64,000 nucleotides of DNA from AP-15 sp963781215. GTDB lineage: Bacteria; Pseudomonadota; Alphaproteobacteria; ATCC43930; CGMCC-115725. The notes beneath the pieces were generated by a model. The model was not told where the DNA came from and searched no databases. It saw only the letters and a program-made list of their open reading frames with translations. Numbering within the stretch: the stretch's first letter is position 1; each line of letters begins with the position of its first letter. The stretch lies in assembly GCA_963781215.1 (NCBI GenBank), contig CAWAFE010000048.1:32529-96528 (forward strand), given 5' to 3'. Below are positions 28,389 through 37,619 of the stretch, piece by piece. Made by a program: the position numbers and the translations under genes.

Positions 28389-28733
28389 GCCCCGATCACT
28401 GCGCGGCTGTAGCGGCTTACGGGCGGCTGATCTCAACGTCGCATGGAATGCCGGGGCAAGGGGCGTGCCCAGATAAAATAGGCAAGACATCCGTGCATGG
28501 CTGAGCTACACTCTGCGCAATGCTCTCGGCAAGAGAGCGTCTGGGAGCACGGAGGGTCATGGCCGGCAATCGCAGGCGCTTCCGCCGGCACCGCGTTGAA
28601 CGCCAAACACCTTCGGCGGTGGGCAGCCGCCGAAGGTGCCGCGGACGAATGCCTTCGAGAAAGTACCCCAGTCTCCATTCGGATCGGCGTCGACGACTGC
28701 CGGCACATTGCGCCGGCCGACAGGGAGGAGGCC
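28389..28733. other. Intergenic region between divergent operons (345 nt)
   Basis: No gene is supported. The segment contains a strong hairpin at 28608-28638 and the ribosome-binding site GGGAGGAGG (28723-28731) for the binding-protein gene at 28734. Reading frames open across it continue into the binding-protein gene but have no ribosome-binding site. Confidence 0.55.
28608..28638. promoter_or_regulatory. Perfect 12-bp hairpin in the leader of the ABC operon
   Basis: CACCTTCGGCGG (28608-28619) and CCGCCGAAGGTG (28627-28638) pair perfectly around a 7-nt loop, about 95 nt before the first binding-protein ATG. It is not followed by a T-run. It could be an attenuator, an mRNA 5' stabiliser or an operator; the sequence does not decide. 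Confidence 0.5.
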
Positions 28734-30323
28734 ATGGAAAAGACCATGCTGACACGGCGAACCATGCTGCGGACGGCGCTGGCGACGGGCGCGTTGGCCG
28801 CACCCCTGGTGCGTGCCGCGGCGGCCGGAGAGGCGGCGCCCAGCGGCAAGATGGTGCTCGGCTGGCACACCAACATCGCGCCGCGCTGGCTCGATCCGCT
28901 GCAGCACGACGGGGGCGCCACCCCGGACAACTTCCTCAATGTGGTGCAGGACGGGCTGATCAAGAATTTTCGTGAGCAGCTCTACGATCATCTGGCGCTC
29001 GCCGACCATTTCGAATTTGCCGAGGACGCCAAAAGCGCCGTCTTTCGGCTGCGAGAGGGTATCAAATTCCACAATGGCGAACCGGTTACGCCGGCCGATG
29101 TCAAGTGGACCTATGAACATTACCATGGCGCCTGGGCGCAGGTGTTGCACGACAAGACCGATGGGATCGAGCTGACCGACGATCGTACAATCCGGTTTCA
29201 TTTCAAGGTGCCGTTCCTCGATTTTCCGCGGCTGTTGGGGACGGCCAATGTTTGCGGCGCCGGCTGGGTCGTGCCTTCCAAGTATTATGAGCAGGTCGGG
29301 CAGGAAGGATTTGTCAAGAACCCGATCGGCGCCGGGCCTTATAAGCTCGTCGCCCAGGAGCCGGGAACAAAGCTCGAATTCGAGGCCTTCGAAGGCTATT
29401 ACCGCCCGGTGCACGTGAAGAAGTTTACCATCGTCAGCGTCACGGATCCGGCGACGCGGGTGGCCATGCTCGAGCGAGGCGAGGCGGACATCATCTATTT
29501 TATCCCGGGCGAGCTGATCGCCCGTATCCAGAGCGATCACAAGATGATGCTGGCGCCGGTCGTCTCCGGCAATTGGTGGCTAGAGTTCCCCGGCTTTCAG
29601 GATCCGAAGAGCCCATTCCACGACAAGCGCGTGCGCGAGGCCATCAGCCTCGCGATCGACCGCGATGCGATGAACCAGGCCGAGTGCGACGGGCTCGGCC
29701 GGGTCGACGGCAATTGGATCAACGACGACGTTGAATACGGGATGGTGTGGCCGAAATGGGAGCATAACATCGGTAAGGCCAAGAAATTAATGGCCGACGC
29801 CGGCTTTCCCAACGGTTTCAACATCGATTGGCTGACACCGGCGCCGCCCTATTATTCACGCGGCGAGCGCATCTTGTCGCAACTGCAGGCGATCGGCATC
29901 CGCGGCAAGATGCAGACCCTGGAGCGGGCCGTTTACACCAAGCGGCGGCAGGGTGGGATGAAGGAGTGGCCGGGGATCAACATTATCCTCGCCGGGGCGC
30001 GCATCGGTGCCACCTGGGCCAACTGGTACGAGGCGGTGTTCAAATGCGGCGGCTTTCTCTCCGCCGACGCGTTCTGCGTCAAGGACCTCGACGCCAAATA
30101 CGACCGCTACCTGATCCTCGACAAGCCGGCCGAGCGCAAGGCGCTGGCCGAGGAGATCCAGCGCGCCATCCTCGAAAGCTACTATTTCGTGCCGGTGTTC
30201 CGCCATGCCTTCATGAACGGGATCGGGCCACGCATCGCGGCGACGAAGTGGCAGGACGTGTTCCCGAGCTACAAAAGCACCGGTTACGCCTATCCCTGGG
30301 AGGACATCCAGCTCAAAACCTAG
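28734..30323 (+). CDS. ABC transporter substrate-binding protein, SBP family 5 (paralogue 1 of 3)
   Basis: A 529-residue periplasmic binding protein with a twin-arginine-type leader (LTRRTMLRTALATGALAAP). Start ATG 28734 follows GGGAGGAGG. Motifs include KFHNGEPVTPADVKWTYEHY, GAGPYKLVAQEPG, and DKRVREAISLAIDRDAMN. The C-terminus ends TGYAYPWEDIQLKT. It is the first of three tandem paralogues, followed by two permeases and two ATPases, so three binding proteins may serve one translocator. It is the most diverged of the three. The substrate is unknown; peptides, opines and glutathione are typical for the family. Confidence 0.94.
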   Translation: MEKTMLTRRTMLRTALATGALAAPLVRAAAAGEAAPSGKMVLGWHTNIAPRWLDPLQHDGGATPDNFLNVVQDGLIKNFREQLYDHLALADHFEFAEDAKSAVFRLREGIKFHNGEPVTPADVKWTYEHYHGAWAQVLHDKTDGIELTDDRTIRFHFKVPFLDFPRLLGTANVCGAGWVVPSKYYEQVGQEGFVKNPIGAGPYKLVAQEPGTKLEFEAFEGYYRPVHVKKFTIVSVTDPATRVAMLERGEADIIYFIPGELIARIQSDHKMMLAPVVSGNWWLEFPGFQDPKSPFHDKRVREAISLAIDRDAMNQAECDGLGRVDGNWINDDVEYGMVWPKWEHNIGKAKKLMADAGFPNGFNIDWLTPAPPYYSRGERILSQLQAIGIRGKMQTLERAVYTKRRQGGMKEWPGINIILAGARIGATWANWYEAVFKCGGFLSADAFCVKDLDAKYDRYLILDKPAERKALAEEIQRAILESYYFVPVFRHAFMNGIGPRIAATKWQDVFPSYKSTGYAYPWEDIQLKT

Positions 30324-30432
30324 TGAAGAGTCCGGCCCCTCGCTGGACACCGGTGGCACCCTGCCATATCCTCCCAGGCAGTCGGGAGGCAAGAATGAGA
30401 CAACGCGGCTGGGAAATCCGCCGGGAAATCGA

Positions 30433-32019
30433 ATGATAACAAGGGCGGTTACCCGGCGCACCGTGCTGAGGGCGACGCTTGCAGGGGCGGCGGCAATGCC
30501 GTTCGTCCGCGCCGCCCGCGCGGCTGGAAACGTCGCGCCAAGCGGCAAGATCGTGCTTGCCTGGCACACCAACATCGCCTCGCGCTGGCTCGACCCGCAG
30601 CAGCATGACGGCACCGCGAGCCCCGATAACTTCATCATGGCGCTGCACGACGCATTGATAAAAAACCTCCGCGAGAAGCGCTACGACGACCCGGCTCTCT
30701 CCGAGAGCTACGTGATGGCCGAGGACGCCAGGACCGCCACCTTCCAGCTGCGGCCGGGCACGAAATTCCACGACGGCTCGCCCGTCACGCCCGACGACAT
30801 AAAATGGAGCTTCGAGCACTACCGCGGCGCCTGGGGCGAGGTGCTCCACGAGCGCACCCAAGGGGTGGAGATGGTCGACGGCCACACCCTGCGCTTTCAC
30901 TTCAAGGAGCCGTTTCTCGATTTTCCGATCCTGCTCGGCACCAGCAACGTCAGCGGCGCCGGCTGGGTGGTGCCGGCGAAATATTATGAGAAGGTCGGGC
31001 AATCCGGGTTCATGCAGAAGCCGGTCGGCGCCGGACCCTACAAGCTCGTATCGCAGGAGCCGGGGGTGCGGCTCGAATTCGAGGCCTTCGAGGACTATTA
31101 CCGCCCGGTCCACGTCAAGCAGCTGGCGATGGTCAGCGTGCCGGAGGCGGCGACCCGGATTGCCATGCTCGAGCGCGGCGAAGCCGACATCATCTACAAT
31201 GTGCCGGGCGAGCTGATCGACCGGGTCAAAAGCAATCCCAAGCTGATGCTGGCGCCGGTGGTCTCGGCAAACTTTTGGCTCGAATTTCCCGGCTTTCAGG
31301 ACGCCAAGAGCCCGTTCCACGACAAGCGGGTGCGCCAGGCGGTGAGCCTCGCCATTGACCGCGACGCGATCAACCAGGCCGAATGCGACGGGCTCGGCCG
31401 GGTCGATGGCAATTGGATCAACGACGATGTCGAATACGGCATGCCTTGGCCGAAATGGGAGCACAATGTCGCCAAGGCCAAAGGGCTGATGGCCGAGGCC
31501 GGCGTTCCGAACGGCTTTGCCGTAGACTGGGTGACGCCGGTGCCGAACTATTATTCGCGCGGCGAGCGCGTCGTCTCGCAGCTCCAGGCGATCGGCATCC
31601 GGGCCAAATTGCAGACGATCGAGCGCGGCGTCTTTCTGAAGCGCCTGCAAGGCGGGCTCAAGGAATGGCCCGGCACGCAGATCATCATGAACGCGGCGCG
31701 GGTCGGCGGCACCTGGTCGAACTGGTACGATTCCTTCATGCGCTGCGGCGGCTTCAACGGCAAAGACCGCAACTGCGTGCCGGAGCTCGACGCCAAGTTC
31801 GCCAAATACCTGGCCTCGATCGATACCGCCGAACGCCAAAAGCTGGCCGAGGAGATCCAGCGCGAGATCCTCGAAAACTACTATTTCGTGCCGGTCTTCC
31901 GCCATGCCGCGATGCAGGCGATCGGGCCGCGCATCAAGGCGGCGAAATGGCAGGACGTGTTCCCGACCGTCACCACCGCCTACGCCTACCCGTGGGAAGA
32001 CATCGAGCTCAAAGGGTGA
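30433..32019 (+). CDS. ABC transporter substrate-binding protein, SBP family 5 (paralogue 2 of 3)
   Basis: A 528-residue binding protein with a twin-arginine-type leader (VTRRTVLRATLAGAAAMPF). Long stretches match paralogue 3 nearly residue for residue, for example NPKLMLAPVVS, FPGFQDAKSPFHDKRVRQA and AARVGGTWSNWY. This points to recent duplication. Differences lie around ligand-facing positions such as SANFWLEF against SGNWWLEF, which hints at distinct ligands. It follows paralogue 1 by 109 nt and precedes paralogue 3 by 53 nt. The frame is intact. Confidence 0.94.
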   Translation: MITRAVTRRTVLRATLAGAAAMPFVRAARAAGNVAPSGKIVLAWHTNIASRWLDPQQHDGTASPDNFIMALHDALIKNLREKRYDDPALSESYVMAEDARTATFQLRPGTKFHDGSPVTPDDIKWSFEHYRGAWGEVLHERTQGVEMVDGHTLRFHFKEPFLDFPILLGTSNVSGAGWVVPAKYYEKVGQSGFMQKPVGAGPYKLVSQEPGVRLEFEAFEDYYRPVHVKQLAMVSVPEAATRIAMLERGEADIIYNVPGELIDRVKSNPKLMLAPVVSANFWLEFPGFQDAKSPFHDKRVRQAVSLAIDRDAINQAECDGLGRVDGNWINDDVEYGMPWPKWEHNVAKAKGLMAEAGVPNGFAVDWVTPVPNYYSRGERVVSQLQAIGIRAKLQTIERGVFLKRLQGGLKEWPGTQIIMNAARVGGTWSNWYDSFMRCGGFNGKDRNCVPELDAKFAKYLASIDTAERQKLAEEIQREILENYYFVPVFRHAAMQAIGPRIKAAKWQDVFPTVTTAYAYPWEDIELKG

Positions 32020-32072
32020 CGACCGTCCGGCAATAGATTGGCGCAGTTATTTGAACAGCGGAGGAAGTAAAA

Positions 32073-33684
32073 ATGGAGAATACGACGGTAACGCGGCGCA
32101 CGGTCTTGCGGAATGCGGCGCTGGCCACGACGGCGCTGGCGGTGCCGTTCGTCCGCGGCGCCCGCGCGGCCGGCGGTGTGGCCCCTAGCGGCAAGATGGT
32201 GCTCGCCTGGCACACCAACATCGCCTCGCGCTGGCTCGACCCGCAGCAGCATGACGGCACCGCCAGCCCCGATAATTTCATTTTCACCTTGCAGGACGCG
32301 CTGATCAAAAACTTCCGTGAGGTGCGGTACGACCACCCGGCCCTGGCCCAAGGCTTTGATTTTGCCGAGGACGCCAAGAGCGCCACTTTCAAGCTGCGGC
32401 CCGGAATCAAATTTCATGATGGCTCGCCGGTTACACCCGATGACGTGAAATGGAGTTTCGAACACTATCGTGGCGCTTGGGGCGAAGTCCTCCACAAGAG
32501 CACCGAGGCGGTCGAGATCGTGGGCGGCGACACCGTGCGGTTTCACTTCAAGGAGCCGTTCTTCGATTTTCCGATCCTGCTCGGCACCGGCAATGTGTGC
32601 GGTGCCGGTTGGGTGGTGCCGGCGAAATACTACGAGCAAGGTCGGGCAGTCCGGGTTCATGCAGAAGCCTATCGGCGCTGGGCCGTACAAGCTCGTATCG
32701 CAGGAGCCGGGAGTGCGGCTCGAATTCGAGGCCTTCGAGGACTATTACCGCCCGGTGCACATCAAGAACTTCACGATGGTCAGCGTGCCGGAGGCGGCGA
32801 CGCGGGTGGCGATGCTCGAGCGCGGCGAAGCCGACATCATGTATTTTGTCCCGGGCGAGCTGATCGATCGGGTCAAGAGCAACCCGAAGTTAATGCTAGC
32901 ACCGGTCGTGTCGGGCAATTGGTGGCTCGAATTCCCCGGCTTTCAGGACGCCAAGAGCCCGTTCCACGATAAGCGGGTGCGCCAGGCAATCAGCCTCGCC
33001 ATCGACCGCGACGCGATCAACCAGGCCGAATGCGACGGGATGGGCCAGGTCGACGGTAACTGGATCAACGACGATGTCGAATACGGCATGCCCTGGCCGA
33101 AATGGGAGCACAATGTAGCCAAGGCGAAGCAGCTGATGGCCGAGGCCGGCTTCCCCAACGGCTTCCCGGTCGATTGGGTGACGCCGGTGCCGAACTACTA
33201 CTCGCGCGGCGAGCGCGTCGTCTCGCAGCTTCAGGCGATCGGCATCCGCTCGAAGATGCAGACCATGGAGCGCGGCGTCTTTCTGAAGCGGCTGCAAAGC
33301 GGGCTCAAGGAGTGGCCCGGCACGCAGATCATCATGAACGCGGCGCGGGTCGGCGGCACCTGGTCGAACTGGTACAATTCCTTCATGCGCTGCGGCGGCT
33401 TCAACGGCAAGGACCGCAATTGCGTGCCGGAGCTCGACGACAAGTTCAACAAGTACCTGTCCTCGATCGACCGCAACGAGCGCAAGAAACTGGCCGAGGA
33501 AATCCAGCGCGGGATCCTCGAAAACTATTATTTCGTGCCGGTCTTCCGCCATGCCTTCGTCAACGCGATCGGGCCGCGCATCGCTGCCACGAAATGGCAG
33601 GACGTGTTTCCGAGCTTCTCCACCAGCGGCTACGCCTATCCGTGGGAAGATATCCAGCTGAAGGAAACCGCGGCCCAGAGGTAG
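32073..33684 (+). CDS. ABC transporter substrate-binding protein, SBP family 5 (paralogue 3 of 3), one frameshift
   Basis: A binding protein of about 536 residues after correction, with a twin-arginine-type leader (VTRRTVLRNAALATTALAV). The ribosome-binding site GGAGGAAG precedes ATG 32073. The frame shifts near 32640 (gagcaaggtcggg); removing one A restores KYYEQVGQSGFMQKPIGAG, which is exactly the paralogue sequence at that place. The remaining frame runs to TAG 33682-33684. It directly precedes the permease gene by 30 nt. Because both paralogues are intact here, the extra A is most simply a sequence error. Confidence 0.9.
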
Positions 33685-33714
33685 CGGCCCGCCAGCGACA
33701 TCCGAGGACAGCCG

Positions 33715-34635
33715 ATGCGCCAGTTCATCATCCGGCGGGCCCTGTACGCGGTCATCACCCTGTTCATCCTGAGCCTGACCATCTTCTCGGTGGTCAGGCT
33801 CACGGGCGACCCGGTATCGCTCTTGGCCGAGCCCGGTGCCCGCGCTGAGGATCTGGCGCGGGTCCGGACCGAATGGGGTCTCGATCGGCCGTTGCCGGCA
33901 CAGTACCTCAGCTTCCTCTACAACATCGCCACCGGTCAGCTGGGAAAGTCGTTCAACTACGAGATGTCGGTCAGCGCCCTTTATTTTCAGCGTCTGCCCA
34001 ATTCTCTGGAACTGGCGCTCGCCGCGTCGCTGATTTCGTTTCTGATCGGCATCCCGGCCGGGCTGATCTCGGCGGTGCGGGTCAACAGCGCCTGGGACAA
34101 TTTCGGCAAGATCGTCGCCTTGCTCGGCTTGTCGATCCCCGGCTTCTGGCTCGGGCTGGTGCTGATCCTGGTGTTCTCGGTATGGCTCGAATGGCTGCCG
34201 ACGAGCGGCCAGGGCGGCTGGCAGCACCTGGTCATGCCGGCGCTGGCGCTGGGCTGGTATTTCGCCGCCTCGCTGTTGCGGCTGACGCGCTCGAGCATGC
34301 TCGAAGTATTGCGCAGCGAATACATCAAGCTGGCGCGCCTCAAAGGGCTGCCCGGCGTCGTGGTGATCGCGGTCCACGCCTTCAAGAATGCGCTGATCCC
34401 GGTCTTGACCCTGGCCGGCGTCAACCTGGTGGTGATGATCAACGCGGCCGTGATCATCGAGGTGATCTTTGCCTGGCCGGGGATCGGCCGGCTGCTCTAC
34501 GAAGGGATCTTCCAGCGCGATTTCCCGCTGGTGCAAGGGATTGTGCTCTTAGCCGGGATCATGATCGTCGCGATCAACCTGATCATTGACATTCTTTACG
34601 CCTTTATCGACCCCCGCATCCGCCTGACCAAGTAG
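33715..34635 (+). CDS. Peptide-type ABC transporter permease, DppB-like
   Basis: A 306-residue inner-membrane permease with about six membrane segments, starting MRQFIIRRALYAVITLFILS. The family motif region is SEYIKLARLKGLPGVVVIAVHAFKNALIPVLT, the EAA-loop that contacts the ATPases. The C-terminus ends in LYAFIDPRIRLTK. It forms the translocation channel with the DppC-like protein encoded 7 nt downstream. Confidence 0.94.
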   Translation: MRQFIIRRALYAVITLFILSLTIFSVVRLTGDPVSLLAEPGARAEDLARVRTEWGLDRPLPAQYLSFLYNIATGQLGKSFNYEMSVSALYFQRLPNSLELALAASLISFLIGIPAGLISAVRVNSAWDNFGKIVALLGLSIPGFWLGLVLILVFSVWLEWLPTSGQGGWQHLVMPALALGWYFAASLLRLTRSSMLEVLRSEYIKLARLKGLPGVVVIAVHAFKNALIPVLTLAGVNLVVMINAAVIIEVIFAWPGIGRLLYEGIFQRDFPLVQGIVLLAGIMIVAINLIIDILYAFIDPRIRLTK

Positions 34636-34642
34636 GTATGCC

Positions 34643-35569
34643 ATGACCACCACCGAAGAGATCGCCTCTGCCTCGGCGGCGATTGCCCGACCGGCCGCGG
34701 CGGAGTTCTTCGAGCGCCGACCGAGTTGGCTGCGGCTGGGGCGGGAATTGCCGGCGGTGCCGCTGGCGATCCTGGTGCCGTTCGTCCTGATCGCGGTCTT
34801 CGCCAACTTCATCGCGCCCTATGATCCGACCGAGCCGATCCCGGGGGCCAAAATCTTCGAGCCGCCCTTCTGGATGGCGGGCGGCAGCGCGCACACGCTC
34901 CTCGGGACCGACTTCCAATCCCGCGACGTGTTGAGCCGGCTGATCTTCGGCGCCAGGGTGTCGCTGATCGTCGGCGTGACCGGGACTATCGTCGCCGGCA
35001 GCATCGGCACCACGCTGGGAATCTTGTCGGGTTATCTCGGCGGCTGGGTGGATCAGGTGGTCATGCGTGTCACCGACGCCTGGCTCGCCCTGCCAGCACT
35101 GGTCTTTGCGATCTTTCTCGCCACCGTGGTCGGGCCGAGCATGTGGAACATCGTCATCATCCTCGGCCTCGTCTATTGGACCCGCTACACTCGCGTGATC
35201 CGCGGCGAGGTCTTGAGCCTGCGCGAGCGCGAGTTCGTCAAGCTCGCCGAAATCGCCGGCGCTTCGCGAACGCGGATCATCCTGCGCCACATCCTGCCCA
35301 ATGTGATGAATTCGGCGATGGTGCTGGCGAGCCTGACTATCGGCGTCGTCATCATCGCCGAGGCGTCGCTGAGCTTTCTCGGGATCGGCGTGCCGGCGCC
35401 GCAGCCGGCCTGGGGTTCGATGCTTTCCGATGGGCGCTCGATGCTGATGGTCGGCGACTGGTGGCTCACCGTCTTCCCGGGCCTGTGCATCCTGCTCGTC
35501 GTGCTGGCGACTCAGCTGCTCGGCGATTGGCTGCGAATCAGGCTCGATCCGCAGCTGCGAAACCTGTAG
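34643..35569 (+). CDS. Peptide-type ABC transporter permease, DppC-like
   Basis: A 308-residue permease. A cytoplasmic N-terminus of about 40 residues precedes the first membrane segment (AILVPFVLIAVFANFIAPYDP). The usual periplasmic LLGTDFQSRDVLSRLIFGARVSL motif and the EAA-loop EFVKLAEIAGASRTRIILRHILPNVMNS are present, as is SFLGIGVPAPQPAWGSML. It pairs with the DppB-like gene just upstream. Intact. Confidence 0.94.
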   Translation: MTTTEEIASASAAIARPAAAEFFERRPSWLRLGRELPAVPLAILVPFVLIAVFANFIAPYDPTEPIPGAKIFEPPFWMAGGSAHTLLGTDFQSRDVLSRLIFGARVSLIVGVTGTIVAGSIGTTLGILSGYLGGWVDQVVMRVTDAWLALPALVFAIFLATVVGPSMWNIVIILGLVYWTRYTRVIRGEVLSLREREFVKLAEIAGASRTRIILRHILPNVMNSAMVLASLTIGVVIIAEASLSFLGIGVPAPQPAWGSMLSDGRSMLMVGDWWLTVFPGLCILLVVLATQLLGDWLRIRLDPQLRNL

Positions 35570-35588
35570 GCGGCGGAAGACACCGGAT

Positions 35589-36591
35589 ATGGCCGACCTG
35601 CTGCGAGTCACGGGCCTGCGGACGCACTACACCTCCTTCGGCGGCTCCCGCGTGGTCAAGGCCGTCGACGGCATCAGCTTTACCCTGCGCGAGGGCGAGA
35701 CGATCGGCCTCGTCGGCGAGTTCGGGATGCGGCAAGACCACGACCTGCCTGTCGGTCGTGGGACTGCTCCCGTCGGCGGCGCGCATCGTCGGCGGCACGA
35801 TCGAATTCGACGGTGAGGAGCTGACGACCAAGCGGCCGCGCGAGATGCGTCACATACGCGGCAACAAGATAGCGATGATCCTGCAGGACCCGATGGCGTC
35901 CCTGAACCCGCTCTTCAGCATCTACTGGCAGGTTGCCGAACCGGCCTACCATCATCAGGGAGTGCGCGGCCGCTCGCTGTGGCAGCGGGTGCAGGAGCTG
36001 TTGCGGGCGGTCCGCATCGCCTCGCCCGAGGCGCGGATGCGCGAATACCCGCATCAGATGTCGGGCGGCATGCGTCAGCGCGTCGTCGGCGCGATCGCCA
36101 TGGCCGGCGGGCCGAAGCTGATCATCGCCGACGAGCCGACGACCAACCTCGACGTGACGATCCAGGCGCAATACCTCGAAGTGCTCAAAGACATCCAGCG
36201 GGAGACCGGGGTCGCGCTGATCTTCGTCACCCACAATCTCGGCATTGTCGCCAAGATGTGCGACCGGATGGCGGTCATGTACGCCGGCAAGATCGTCGAG
36301 CAAGGGAGCGTGCGCGACCTCTTCCGCAACGCCAGGCACCCCTACACCCAGGCCTTGCTCGGCTCGATGCCGAAGCTCGGCAGCAAGGAGCCGCTCTTCG
36401 CGATCCCCGGCCAGCCGCCCAACCTCGCGCGGCTGCCGTCCGGCTGCGCCTTTCACCCGCGCTGCGTCCACGCGATGCCGCGTTGCATGGACGAGGAGCC
36501 CGTGGACCGGCTGATCGGTGCCGAATGGACCGCGCGGTGCTGGCTCGTCGACCAGCCGGCGAAGGAGGCTTATGCCAGCGCCACTGCTTGA
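35589..36591 (+). CDS. Peptide-type ABC transporter ATPase, DppD-like, frameshift in Walker A
   Basis: A nucleotide-binding subunit of about 333 residues after correction. It starts ADLLRVTGLRTHYTSFGGSRVVKAVDG. The frame is lost exactly at the Walker A motif near 35721 (gagttcggga); removing one T gives VGESGCGKTTTCLSVVGLLP. The rest is intact: MSGGMRQRV signature, LIIADEPTTNLDVTIQAQ Walker B, and the C-terminal CAFHPRCVHAMPRC. The 3' end overlaps the next ATPase gene by 20 nt. The same lesion is found at the same codon of the next gene, which argues for a context-dependent sequence error. Confidence 0.9.
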
Positions 36592-37541
36592 GGTGAAGGA
36601 GCTGCAAAAGTACTTTCCGGTCAAAATCGGGAGCTTGCTGCGGCGCAAAAGCGGCTGGGTCAAGGCGGTGGACGGCGTCGATTTCGCCATCTATCCGGGC
36701 GAGACCTTGGGACTGATCGGCGAATTCGGGCTGCGGCAAGACGACGACCTCGAAGCTAATCCTGCTGCAGGAAACGCCGACCGCCGGGACGATCCGGTTC
36801 GGCGGCGAGGATGTGGCGAGCTTCGAGGGGCCGGCGCTGATGCGTTACCGGCGCGAGGTCCAGGTCGTGTTTCAGGACCCGTACAGCTCATTGAGCCCGC
36901 GCATGCGGGTCGGCGACATCATTGCCGAGCCGTTGGAGATCCACACCGACCTGTCGCGCCAAGCGTTGGCCGAGCGGGTGGCCGAAGTGCTGGAGCTCGT
37001 CGGCCTGCAGCCGGATCTGGCCCGGCTCTTCCCGCACGAGTTCAGCGGCGGGCAGCGCCAGCGCATCGCCATCGCCCGCGCCCTGGCAACCAATACCCGG
37101 CTGATCGTGCTCGACGAGGCGGTGTCGGCGCTCGACGTGTCGATCCGGGCGCAGATCATGAACCAGCTGGAGGAGCTGCAGAGCACACTCGGGGTCAGCT
37201 ACCTCTTCATCGGCCATGATCTGGCGACCGTGGCGCATATCAGCGACCGCATCGCCGTCATGTATCTGGGACAGATCGTCGAGCTCGCCGACAGCCTCGA
37301 ATTGTGCACCAAGCCGCTCCATCCCTATACCCAGGCATTGTTTACCGCGGCTCTGCCGGCGCACCCCGACGAGCGGCACGAGAAGCTCGCGATCACCGGA
37401 GAGGTCCCGAGCGCGCTCAACCCGCCCTCGGGATGCCGCTTTCACCCGCGCTGTCCCCATGCCATGCCGCAATGCGCGGTCGCGGCGCCGCTGGCAAAGG
37501 AAGTTGCCCCGCAGCACACGGTCGCCTGCCACCTATATTGA
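36572..37541 (+). CDS. Peptide-type ABC transporter ATPase, DppF-like, frameshift in Walker A
   Basis: A nucleotide-binding subunit of about 322 residues after correction. ATG 36572 follows GAAGGAGG and starts PAPLLEVKELQKYFPVK. Near 36725 (gaattcgggc) one extra T breaks Walker A; without it the protein reads IGESGCGKTTTSKLILL. The remainder is intact: FQDPYSSLSPRMRV, FSGGQRQRIAIARALA, LDEAVSALDVSIRAQ, and CRFHPRCPHAMPQC. It is the last gene of the first ABC operon. Confidence 0.9.
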
Positions 37542-37619
37542 GAAATTCGACAACCGTACATGGTCGCAGTGTCCAGGTTGCGTTAAGATATGCAGGATTG
37601 ATCAGCCCTGGGGGTTGCG

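Noticed and set aside
35589..37541. Programmed +1 ribosomal frameshifting in the two ATPases
   Set aside because: There is no slippery-site logic, the intact paralogues nearby do not need it, and the same TTCG insertion occurs in unrelated genes.
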